Below, piece after piece: positions 13,401-23,904 of a DNA stretch of 64,000 nt (position 1 is its first letter; each line of letters begins with the position of its first letter). Position numbers and translations under genes: made by a program. The notes below the pieces were generated by a model. It was not told the origin of the DNA and ran no database searches. It worked only from the letters and a program-made list of their open reading frames with translations. The DNA is from Desmodesmus armatus (lineage: Eukaryota; Chlorophyta; Chlorophyceae; Sphaeropleales; Scenedesmaceae), in contig VIIQ02000072.1 of assembly GCA_007449985.2 (NCBI GenBank), positions 310,001 to 374,000 on the forward strand, given 5' to 3'.

Positions 13401-16400
13401 GAAGAATGCTGAGTGCAAGCTGGTGCAGGAGCTGCGCTGCTTCAAGGCCAAGAACAGACTGCTGCTGACAGGTGCGAGCAGCTTTACCCCTATGGTGCCT
13501 AGTGTATCCTGAATCACTCTGGGGAGGAAGCGACCGAAAGCGCACCCCCTGCTTGTATCAGCACATAGTGCTTGGCCCTGCGCTTCTTTCTCACATTCTG
13601 TGTGTCAATGTAGGTGGGTGCATCGCTTCTTGCGCAGTGGACATCAACTGCTCCATGATGGCTGCAGCACAGTATTGGGGTGGATTTGCAAGAACCGCAG
13701 CATGAGGACATGGTACCATGGTACTGGCAGTGTGGCTCGTGCAGACAAGACATACCCAAAGTGATGCAGGCCATTGCTGACAAACGTGCCCTTCTGCTGC
13801 ACGTGTCCTGCTGTCCTGCTGTCCAGGCACCCCCCTTCAGAACAAGCTGGGCGAGCTGTGGGCGCTGCTCAACTTCCTCATGCCAGACGTGTTCAACAGC
13901 GCAGCAGACTTTGATGAGTGGTTTGGGGCACCCATGCAGGCAATCAGGTAAGAAGGGCGTGGTTCGGGGACTGGTGAATTTGGTAGTGCTTCTCCTGGTT
14001 GATGGCTACAGGCTGGTTACCGCGGCACTTGGTCTTCGTTGCAGCACATTGCATGCGCTTTGGAACGTCACGCCACACATGATGAGCCCTCCACTCCACT
14101 CCAAGGTTGTGTGCAAATGTACCCTCCGTACGTGGACACATGAGTCGCATCGTGTGTTGTGAGAACCATGGCCGTCATTACCTGTACATGTGCCGTGGGC
14201 GTCTGACGACAACCATATCCTGACACACCCTGCTTTGACACTGCCCTGCAGGGACTCTGCTGCGCGTGGTGGTGGCTCAGTGGCTGCGTGTGCTGCTGGC
14301 AGCAGTGTTGAGGCCAGCCTGCTGTCTGAGGAGGAGTACCTGCTGCTGACTGGGCGCCTGCACTGTGTGCTGAGGCCCTTCATGATGAGGAGGCTCAAGG
14401 AGGCAGTGGCAACAGAGCTGCCTGGGAAGGTGAGGGCGGAAAGTTTGTGCATCCTGTATACGCACTGGTTTACTCTGAGCGCACACTGGTTGACACGGTG
14501 TATGCATGTCTGATGTTTTTTGAAGGCTGCTGCAGGTGGCGTGTCCGGGTCTGGGCTGTGGCGGCTCAGCCCAGTGGGTCAGATGACCAAGCACAGATCT
14601 GTGCTTTTGAGTGTATGTGCTTTCCGTGTTGACTGTTGTCAAGCACATAATACACTGTTGGCAATTGCCAGCGTATATCATGCATCAGATGTCCTTGCCT
14701 GTGCCCCCTTTGCTCACCTCACCTCGCCTGCCCGCTCTTTTCCCCTCAATATTGATTGATCCTTCTTTCTTTGGCCTTGCTGTCTCGTCTGTTGTGTGCA
14801 GTCTGAGGTGATCCTGCGCTGTGGGTTGAGCCCCTACCAGCTGGCCCTGTATGACACAGTGAAGGCTGCACTGAGGGCTGAGCGCGCCAAGGGCAAGGGA
14901 GACAAGGGGGCTGGGGGAGTGGCTGCCTTCAAGGGCGTGAAGGGGGTGAACAATACAGTCATGGAGCTGCGCAACATCTGCAACCACCCCATGCTCAGGT
15001 GGGCACCAACCGCGAGGACACCTCAGGCGCTGTCCCACCGCTGTGCATCCAGCGCATCTTACAGAACCAACTTGACACAACAGGGGACTGTGAGGGAGGA
15101 AGAGGCGGGGCAAGCTCGACTCTATAGCTACGTAGCAGTCAAGCATGGATGCAGCTACCTGGGACAACATGCCCGAACAGCAAGCGACCGCACTGGGCCA
15201 GAAGTCAGGACGGCATTGTGGGGCATCTGCAGGTGTCACTATTCAAGCATGCGTTGCAGCTTTACTAGGCTGCCAATGCCAGGCCACACGCTGCCATGTC
15301 GCTCAAATGCAGCAGCCCAGTGAAGCTCGAAGGACCGCATGAGCATTGCAAGCCGCTTGAAGTTTGCAACCCTCAGCGGTACCTCTTTCACCAGGTGGTG
15401 TGTCCCTCTGCCATGCACCCTTTTCTGTGGTCTGCAGCAAGCTGCACCCTGACTTTGGGGAGGCGCTGCTGCGTGACGCACCTCCTGGTGCTGGAGGCCA
15501 GCTGCCTGCTGTGCTGAGGCTGTGTGGCAAACTGGACATGCTGGACCAGGTGAGGCTCAAAAGAGAGACACAATATGATCAACAGACGCTTGCAAATGCC
15601 GACAGGGTTGTGTCTCACGCTGCATGCAAAGCAGGCCTCACACATTGGGTGTGAGTGTGTGGGGTGTGTTGGCTGCTGGCGTGACGTACAATGCCGTTGC
15701 GGCTGTTGTGCCTCCCTGCAGGTGCTGCTGCGCCTGTCGGCGTGTGGCCACAAGGTGCTGCTGTTCTGCACCATGACACGCTGCCTTGACTACATAGAGG
15801 AGTACCTCACATGGAGGTGGGTGGTGCGCACAGTGCGTGCATAGCCTGCAGTGTACTGGATTCTCACTGAATGATTGTGCCGACGAAGCCTTCGGCACAC
15901 TCGGCGGCTCAGTAGTGCCGATTCTGACTGCGCTGCTCTGCCAGCGATCACACAAGCCAGCCAGCCCGTGCCTCACATCACTACACCCACCAGTGTGCAG
16001 CAGCAGCAGTGTCCCAAACTGCACTTGTTCAGCTCATCAGGTAGTCTGTTTGGCACTTGTTGTGTTTTTGCAGGGGCTGTTGGAACTGGTCCAGGCTGGA
16101 TGGCACCACCAGTGGGGCTGAGCGTGCTGAGATGATTGACAGGTTCAACAACCCCAGCAGCGGGCAGTTCCTGTTCCTACTGAGCCTGAGGGCTGGTGGT
16201 GTGGGCCTCAACCTGCAGTCAGCCGACACTGTCATCATGTACGACACTGACTGGAACCCACAGATAGACCTGCAGGTGGGTGCTGCTGCATGGTTGGTGC
16301 AAGGCCCGGCTGGAAGTGATTGTGATGCTCAGGGTTCTGTTGCTTGAACGCGTGGCCGCCCAGAAGTACTCAAGGACAGTAAGCCACGCACTGTCAAAAT

Positions 16401-18405
16401 GATCGTGTTGCAAACTTACTACGTTGAGTTGTCCCGAACTGCGCATGCGTGCTTTCATGCAGGCGCAAGCCCGTGCGCACCGCATCGGGCAGTCGCGTGA
16501 GGTGATGGTGCTGCGCCTGCTGGCAGCCAACACCATCGAGGAGCACATCCTGGACGTCGCGGAGCAGAAGAGAAAGTTCGCGGACAGCAGCATCACAGGT
16601 GAATACGTGCATTGTGACCCTGCGACCCAATGTTGCATGTACTGTAAATGTCTGCGACATCACCGGCGCATGATCGCTGGTCATGCTGCGTGCCTTGGTG
16701 GCAAGAGCAAAACTTGCACAACCCGCAACAGGCAGTCATGTCGTGGTGCGTGCAGCACGCAATTGTACTTACATGTACAGGCCAGCCGTGGTGCGTCACA
16801 TGGCTTGACTTGTGCTCACAAGCCTCATGGATATTCATATTATATATTCAAGTTCCCCCCGCGCACATGTATGGCTCCTCAGGTGGTTTCTTTGATGGCC
16901 AAACCTCCAACGAAGCTCGCAGGCAGTTCCTCCTGACCCTCCTGGACAGCAGCAACACAGCCACAGCAGCCAGCGCAGGCAGCGGCAGCATCACAGCGCG
17001 CGAACTCAACCAGCTCATGGCACGCGGTGATGACGAGCTGAAGCAGCTGCAGGACCGGGAGGATAGGCTGGCCATGCAGCAGCAGCAGCAGCAGCAGCTT
17101 GCTGCAGCGGCAGCTGCGCACAAGGTTGCTGCTACTACAGACGACCAGCAGCAGCAGCAGCAGCAGCCCTGTGATCTGCCTATCAGCAGGCTGGCTACAC
17201 AGCAGGAGTGTGCAGAGCTGATAGCAGTAGCACAGGAAGCAGCAGCACCTGCCCCTGAGGAAGACCTCAGCTCCTACGGCAGGGGCATGCGGGGTGCCAA
17301 GGTCACCTCTGCCGCCACTGCTGCCACTGCCAGGGGTGCTGCTGCGGCGGCAGCGGCAGGGGTTCGTGAGCAGACGATCAGTCGGGGCCGCACACCTACC
17401 CCATCAGCAGCAACAGCAGCAACGCCACAGGAGGAAAACAGCCGCCCACCCACTGGCCGCAAGGGAGGGGCTGCCCGCAAAACCAAAGGGGCAAACAGCC
17501 ACAACCTGCCGGCAGCGGCTGCTGCTTCTGATGCTGCAGCTGATGACACAGCAGCAGATGCAGCAAGCTCGGATTCGGGCAGTGACTCAGATGCTGCTGC
17601 AGATACAGCTACTAGCCCAGAGGTGCGCAAGGGCCCCAGGCAGGGCCGCACAACTGAGGTCAGGGCAGACAACAGCAGCCTGAAGGGCAGCGACCCACTG
17701 CCTGCAGCCCCAGCAAAGGCTGAGAACAGGCAGCATTCAGCAGCCGCTGTGGTGGCTGTGGACACCAGCAGTCCCCCCATTGGTCCAGCAGCAGCAGCAG
17801 CAGCAGGGGGAGAGGCAGCAGGCAAAGGCCCCAGGCAGGCTGACACAAGCAAAGCCAGGGGAGACAGCAGCGTTAGGGGCTCAGCCAGCCGCAGCCGCGA
17901 GGGCAGCAACCCCCTGCCAGCAGCGCCGGCAAAGGCTGAGGACAGGCCACAGCCAGCAGCCGCTGTGCTGGGTGTGGACACCAGCAGCAGTCCTCCAGCT
18001 TACCCAGCAGCAGCCGCAACCGCACCGCCTGCAGAAGCACAGGACACACCACAGTCAGCAGCTGATGACGTAGCTGGTGAGGTAGCTGTAGCCAACAGCA
18101 GCATCCCAGGCGACCCAGCAGCAGCAGCAGCTGCAGCAGGTGCGGACCACAGCCCTCATGCGGTGCATGTGGTTACCAGCAGTCTTCCAACAGGCCGAGC
18201 AGCAGTGCACAGCAGCGCTGAGAATGTACCACCAGCAGCAGCAGGAGAGGCAGCAGCTGATGGTGGTGGTGTGCAGACAGACGCAGGTACATCCGCCCCT
18301 GCAGCAGCAGCTGCTGCTACACCTCCCCCTGCAGCATCACCCGCTGCTACTGCAGCCTCACCCACCCCTGCAGCTGCTGCTGCTGACATAGCTTCAACAG
18401 CCCCT

Positions 18406-18449
<44 letters not shown>

Positions 18450-18861
18450 TGCTGCTGCTGCTGCTCCTGGGGTAGCTGGACGTGCCCCTGCTGCAGCAGC
18501 ACCTGCAGCAACAACACCAAAGCCTGCAGCAGCAGGTGCTCGGCAGCGCTTGATTGCCATCTTGGCCGCCAAGGCTGCAACCAAGGCAGCAGCAGCCAAG
18601 CGGGACACTGCCGCATGCACACAGTCAGGACAGCAGCAGCAGCAGCAGCAGCAGCAGCCTGCTATTCTGGCCGCCAGGGCTGCAGCCAAGGCAGCAGCAG
18701 CCCAGCAGGCAGCTGTCACACAGGGCAATACTGCAGGCACACAGCCAGGACAGCTGCAGCAGCAGCAGCAGGCTGCACTGGCTTCTGCTCAGCCCCTGGT
18801 TCAGCCAAGCAGTACTGCTGACAAGGTCCAGGCAGCGGCAGCAGCATCGAAGCCCATGGCG

Positions 18862-18892
<31 letters not shown>

Positions 18893-18976
18893 TGGCACCG
18901 CCGTGTGCAGCAGCCACCACCAAGAGTGCTGCCAGCCTGAACCAGCCCGCTGCAGTGACGAGCCAGAAGCCACCAT

Positions 18977-19014
<38 letters not shown>

Positions 19015-19221
19015 GCTGGTGATGCGGTTGAGGAGCTGAGCCCTGAGCCACCATCGTCACAGGAGCAGCAGCAGCAGCAGCAGTGTGGCCCTGCCAGGCG
19101 CACCACGCGCCAAAGCAGGGCCCGTGGTGCTGCAGAGGCAACTCCAGAGCCAATGTCACACAAGCAGCAGCAGCAGCAGCCGCGACACTGCAGGTGCAAG
19201 CCCTGAGCCACCATCTTCACA

Positions 19222-19254
<33 letters not shown>

Positions 19255-20359
19255 CGGTCCAGCCAGGCGCATCACCCGCCATGGAAAAGCCCGCGGTGCA
19301 GCAGCAGCTCCAAAGGCTAGTGCACAGCTGCAGGAGCAGAAACAGCATGCTGCAGAGGCAAGCCCAGAGCCGCACCCACAGCAGCAACAGCAGCAGGACA
19401 CTACAAGCTCTGGCTTGCCCTCATCACAGAAGCAGCAGCAGCAACAGCATGGTCCCGCCAGGCGCACCACCCGCCAAAGCAAGGCTCATGGTGCAGCAGC
19501 TGCAGAGTCAAGCCCAGAGCCACCCTCACAGGAGCATAAGCAGCAGGCTGCTGCAGCGACATGGCCAGAGCCAGCGTCACAGGAGCAGCAGCAGCAGCAG
19601 CTGCAAGACACTGTAGAGGCGACTCCAGAGCCACCGTCATCACAAGAGCAGCAGTGTGGCCCATCCAAGCGCATCACCCGCCAACGCAAGGCTTGTGGTG
19701 CAGCAGCACGAGCAGCAGCAACAGCGAGCCCAGAGCCGCAGTCAAAGTCACAAGACCACCACCAGCAGCAGCAGCAGCAGCAGCAGGCTGCTGCTGGAGC
19801 AAGCCCAGAGCCACCATCACAGGGGCAGCAGCAGCAGCCACACTCAGGCGGCCGTCCCCATGCCAATGCTGGCTGCCAAAAGGGACCCGCAAGTCCACAG
19901 CAGCAGCAGCAGCAGCAGCAGCACACGGATGCTGACGATGACGCTGCTGCACAGGTCACAAGCCGCCCCAGGCCTGGCTCCCGCAAGCGACCTGCTGCTG
20001 CCGCTGCCAGCACCCCCCGGGTAACACGCCAGCGCAACATGCAGCAGCCAGAGGACGGCTTGCTGCCACACACAGTGGCTCCTGCAGCAGCAGCAGCAGC
20101 AGCCAAGTCCTCCCTCGAAAGTGTCAGCAAAGGCACAGGGGACAGGGTGGCTGATGCTGTAAGTTGCACTGCAGCTGCTGCTGCTGCTGCTGCTGCTGGT
20201 GGCTCACCAGATGCAGCAGACGTGCTGCCACCAGCGGCAGTGCAGCAGCAGCAGCGGCCGGACCCCAGTGCAGATGCAGGCAATGCCAACTTGGACTGTG
20301 TGGCTGTTGTCTGTGGGCCAATCAGCGGCTGGTTCAGCTGCAGCACACACAAGATCCTG

Positions 20360-20397
<38 letters not shown>

Positions 20398-21707
20398 GGG
20401 TGGCAGTGGTGATGGCTGGCTGTCCCTGACAGCCTTCATGCGGCTTGCAGGGCCGCCCCACATCAAGCACAGTGCAGACACAGCCATCAATGTTGTCACT
20501 ACAGATGGCAGCAAGGGGTTCACTCTCAAGAGCTTCCTCAAGCACTGGGCCAAGAACAAGCAGGCACAGCAGCTGCAGGGCCTGGTGTTTGTTTCTACAG
20601 CAGCAGCAGCAGCAGCAGCAGCTGCTGCCTCTTTCGCTGTTCCGGCAGTTGCTGCACCCGCTGCGCAGGACAATGCTGCTGCCGAGGCTGGGGCAGTGGC
20701 AGAAGCGGATGCAGCTGTGGCTGCTGCTGCTGCTGCTGCTGTACCAGAGAGTCCTGTTGAGCCAGCAGCAGGGGCAACAGGAACACCCTTGGTGCAGGAG
20801 GCAGCATCACCTGCCGCAGAGACCAACAGCCCCAGGTCTTCACCACGTCTGCAACAACGGCAGCAGCAGCTGCAGGAGGAGTCAGCGGCAGCAGCAGCAG
20901 CAGCAACAGCATCAGTACCCAGTGACATGGTAACAGATGTCGGCCATGGCACTGAGCCGCTCGCCCCCTCAGTTACTGCCAAGGTGGTGTACGTGCCCAA
21001 GCTCAGCTGCGACAGCAACAACACTACAGACAGCAAGCCTCTGTCACCGGCGCTGCTGCCGCAGCAGCAGCAGCAGCAGCCTGCAATCCTTGGCAACAGC
21101 GAGGCTGTGCAGCTGCAGCAAGCAGCTGAGGCGCTTACAGCTGTAGCTGCAGGTGAAAACCCTGCCGCATCAGCAGCAGCAGCAGCAGCCTCAGCTGGCG
21201 CGGTCACCAAGCAGCAGCAGCAGGAGCAGCACAGCACACCGGCCGACCTCACTGCAGTCGTTGCTGGCACTGTGTACGGCTTGTACAGCAGCAGCAGGAA
21301 GGAGGTGCTGCTGGTGACAGCAAAGCAGCAGAGGGGCAGCTGGTGGCAGCAGCCACCCCGGCTGCTGCCCAACAGCAAGCAGCAGTGGCTGGGCTGCTCA
21401 GCCTTCAAGAAGCTAGGGGGCTGTGGGCACATCCACGATGCCACGAAAGCCATCAAGGTGGTGGCAGTAGACGGCTCTGTGGGGGTGTCACTAGGCACAT
21501 ACCTCAAACACCAGAGCAGCAGTCTCCACCAGCAGCAACAGCAGCCAGCGGGGACTGCAGCAGCAGCAGCAGCAGCGCCAGGAAAGCCACCCAGGCACCC
21601 TAGGCGGGGGTCCTCACCTGCCCCTACAGCAGCAGCAGCAGCAGCAGGTGGTGTGGCTGGTGAGTCATCTTGCCAGGAGGGCGCCTGGGTGGCATCAGCT
21701 GCAGGCT

Positions 21708-21754
<47 letters not shown>

Positions 21755-22342
21755 CGTATGGATGCCTTGGCAGCAGCAGCAGCAGCCAGCAGCGGGCTAG
21801 GGCCAGCTGTGACAGGGCCAGGTCCGGTAGGACATCAGTGCATGGGTGATGCACCTCCAGAAGGCTGTGTGGCCCTGGACTCCCCATGCAGGAAGTCTTC
21901 GGGAAGCACTGCTGCTGCGGCTGCTGCTGGGCAGACGGGGCTGCTGCTTGTTGGCAGTGAGCTGAGCCCCCGGTCTGCCAAGGAGATGTTGCAGGATGAG
22001 CAGGTCAGGAGTGCTGCTGAGGGCTTGATTGAACTTGTCAGCAGCCCTCCCCAGACAGCAGCAGCGGGCGATGGTGGCAGCAGCCCCCAACCGCCAGCTG
22101 CCGCTGCCGCAGGAGTGAATGATGACAGCAGCAGCCACCCGCCGCCAGCGGCAGCAGCAACAAACCATCCGCCCAGCAGCGTTGCTGCAGCTGCAGTAGG
22201 TGTGGGAGCTGCTGCAGCTGTTGAGGAGGACGGGGAGGGGTCAGGGGCGCTGACAGAGGGAGCTCAGAAGCCGGGAGGTAGGAAGAGGGCAGCTGCAGCA
22301 GCTGGCGCAGGGGCAGGCCGCGGCAAGAGGCAGAGGAAGTAG
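4401..22342 (+). CDS. SWI/SNF-family SNF2 ATPase (BRM/SYD/MINU class) with Gln/Ala-rich tail and two SAND-like domains
   Basis: Exons, consistent in phase: 4401-4544, 4801-4892, 5139-6582, 6839-7049, 7332-7459, 7761-7844, 12406-12585, 12991-13109, 13398-13471, 13827-13947, 14252-14429, 14802-14998, 15438-15549, 15722-15816, 16074-16275, 16463-16598, 16883-22342. A basic HSA-like region ends exon 3 and a post-HSA segment fills exon 4. Helicase motifs follow: DDMGLGKT (motif I, Asp where Glu is usual), [34 protein letters not shown] and [10 protein letters not shown] SnAC-like segment ([15 protein letters not shown]) opens the last exon. The protein should drive ATP-dependent nucleosome remodelling in the nucleus. 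The tail carries poly-Gln, poly-Ala, basic GPARR-type modules and SAND-like domains at about 20296-20555 and 21248-21512. No bromodomain is seen. One extra base near 19180 breaks the frame: with it the protein stops at 19206 (1,946 aa), without it the protein runs to 22342 (2,991 aa). The repeat pattern continues across the break, which favours an indel or a recent frameshift. Confidence 0.93.
8459..11831 (-). CDS. MYND-type zinc-finger protein nested in the SNF2 intron
   Basis: The C terminus (about 8640-8475) holds a Cys/His cluster ending [20 protein letters not shown], the classic MYND spacing used for protein-protein contacts. The body is a long Ala/Gln/Leu-rich helical region, with a Ser and Lys-rich linker encoded near 10250-10430. 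A long exon runs from acceptor 11270 to about 9432. A further exon enters at 9173 (CTCTTGCAG acceptor) and the last frame ends at the stop 8459-8461. Between 9090 and 9020 the reading frame changes, by a small intron or an indel I cannot place. The N-terminal exon has two competing frames: [10 protein letters not shown] from 11831 and a second covering 11780-11400. The gene is transcribed antisense to its host. MYND proteins of this style are numerous in green algae, and the specific role is unknown. Confidence 0.7.
12088..12110. repeat. Perfect 10-bp hairpin
   Basis: ACTATGTTTG, a three-base loop GAG, then CAAACATAGT. It lies in the SNF2 intron, about 260 bp upstream of the nested gene's likely start. 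It could act in the nested gene's promoter or have no function. Confidence 0.6.
12917..12957. repeat. Two adjacent perfect palindromes in SNF2 intron 7
   Basis: Positions 12917-12934 (TGTTGAGTATACTCAACA) form a perfect 18-bp palindrome. One base later, 12936-12957 form a perfect 22-bp palindrome centred on ATACGTAT. They sit 33-73 bases upstream of the acceptor at 12990, where the branch point should be. Confidence 0.9.
19085..20045 (+). repeat. Degenerate repeats encoding a basic GPARR-TRQ module in the SNF2 tail
   Basis: Four similar units of about 16 residues are separated by Gln tracts and SPEPPS-type linkers: [16 protein letters not shown] (about 19087), [16 protein letters not shown] (19258), [16 protein letters not shown] (19450) and [16 protein letters not shown] (19657). 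A weaker match, [10 protein letters not shown], lies near 20010. The units are Arg/Lys-rich and could bind nucleic acid, which is an inference. The frame change at about 19180 falls between the first two units. Confidence 0.75.
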
Positions 22343-23214
22343 CAGGCAGGGGCTGCAAGGCTTCTGTGGGGTGTCATGTGGCTGGCTGTCTGGTGGTTGT
22401 GTGAGGGCAGCCTGAGGGGGAGGTGGTGGCAGGCCCTGCCTGCCCTGTCTGATTGCCTAGTGAGTGTCACCCAGCCAAGCACCACGTTGCAACAACAGTG
22501 GTGGTGCAGTGCTGCATGAGAGAAGCTGCCAGGCATGCCATGCAACATTGACAGCTATACTCATTGATTCCACTGGCACAACTTTGCCAACCTGCACCTT
22601 TGCAAGGGGTGGGGGAGCAGCAAAGTGGGGCAGCAGCTTGAGATCACCTGCAAGTGTCTGACACAACATGGACTGAGCAGCTCCAGTTGGTGTCTTGAGG
22701 TCCTTGGTGCCCAGCTGGCCCTGCAAGCTGACAGCCTGACACCCTCATCATGCATGCTGACATGGAGAGCAAGGGCAACCACGCAGCAATAGCACTGAAA
22801 AAGGTTCAACTACGACTGCAATCAGTTCCCAAACACAGGTGTTGGTGGGGCTCGTGATGAACTCAAGGAGGTGACCAACAGTCCCTGGTACACGCATATG
22901 CATCACTACCTACTTCTTTTCGTTGACAGACAGGGCAGCTTCAGCCTCTGCGATCTTATTACAACAGTCCCTGGTGTTTCAATCATACAATGAACCAGTT
23001 TCATTGTCATTGTTTGCTCCAATCAAGTGTTTGGTTGTACAGCTGGGAGGTAGTATTGTTTAGCTAGGACTGGCCGGGGCTGGCTAACCCCCCATTGCGA
23101 CAGCTCTGCAAGCCCCTGTGATGTGTACAGTCCGCTGAACCGGTCCTCAAGTGCTTGGTCTGTTTGCTGCTCTGTCTGCCTTGCAATCTGTTCAGCTGCT
23201 CTGGACGGAGCAGC

Positions 23215-23219
23215 TGTAA
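23215..23219 (+). terminator. Candidate TGTAA polyadenylation signal
   Basis: TGTAA is the usual chlorophycean poly(A) signal. This copy lies about 870 bp after the SNF2 stop and before the next gene's TATA box. Assignment is by position. Confidence 0.4.
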
Positions 23220-23675
23220 TGCAAGCAAATTCTAGCAGCCAGCCCTGTCACTGCTGCATGCTGGCATGGACACATGTCGCACCCACCATGCAGACACCAG
23301 CCAAGAGGTGTCAGTGAAATCCCAGCACCCTGCTGGGTCAGCACAGGTCCTGCAGTGCAGGTGCACACTGGTCAACATCCATAGGTTTTGGTGATGAGCA
23401 TACGAGGCCGTTATAGGTGCCCTGGCCCCTGCATCATCTTGGATATCGTCAGTCAGCTGTTTTACGTTGTTGATGGCCCTTTTAAGCCTGCTGAAAAAGG
23501 TTTGACTCTCTCGACGCGACCCTTCAAATTCCACGGACCTATGCGTCCTGGAGGGCCACATAGCTCTCGGAAGTAACGTTTATCTTTCTACTCAGAAGCT
23601 TTATGCGCAGAGTCGACACGAAGCCCGTCCCGAACTCAAACAAACTGCGTAGCCGCTGCCTGGGGTTCCACGCCT

Positions 23676-23683
23676 TATATATA
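23676..23683 (+). promoter_or_regulatory. TATA box for the SAND-like repeat gene
   Basis: TATATATA in an otherwise GC-rich stretch, about 220 bp upstream of the ATG at 23905. Confidence 0.5.
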
Positions 23684-23904
23684 CCCCAATAGTTCTGTTA
23701 CGTCACGCGAAATCAACGGCCAACCCGCTGACCACCAGGACAGAAGGCCACCACCCCTCCCCCCCTCTCCCTCCAGGCTTCCTGCTGGCTTTCCCTTGGG
23801 CCTTGGGGGGCGCTATACCTTACGGCAGCATGCTTTACTAGCATCCTGAAGCGCCTTCCAGCCCCCCAGCAGCCGGTCAAGGCCCCCTAAGGCCTTGCTG
23901 TGCT

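Larger units (their letters stand above)
22343..23904 (+). other. Intergenic: SNF2 3' UTR then promoter of the SAND-repeat gene
   Basis: No convincing gene is present. TGTAA at 23215-23219 suits the SNF2 polyadenylation signal, and TATATATA at 23676-23683 suits a core promoter for the gene starting at 23905. Short open frames near 23232-23576 on both strands resemble no family I know. Confidence 0.5.

Noticed and set aside
19201..19206. Genuine C-terminal stop of the SNF2 protein at 19206
   Set aside because: Not taken as the preferred end because the basic module and SPEPPS linker pattern continues directly in the next frame, and one base removed restores a 2,991-residue frame. It remains possible.
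19486..21507. 673-codon open frame on the minus strand opposite the SNF2 tail
   Set aside because: It is a shadow of CAG/GCA repeat coding on the plus strand (reads as poly-Cys, Ser, Ala). It has no domain pattern and no splice logic.
23232..23576. Open frames before the SAND-repeat gene as retrotransposon remnants
   Set aside because: Short, on both strands, without reverse transcriptase, integrase or gag motifs; the stretch is adequately explained as 3' UTR and promoter.
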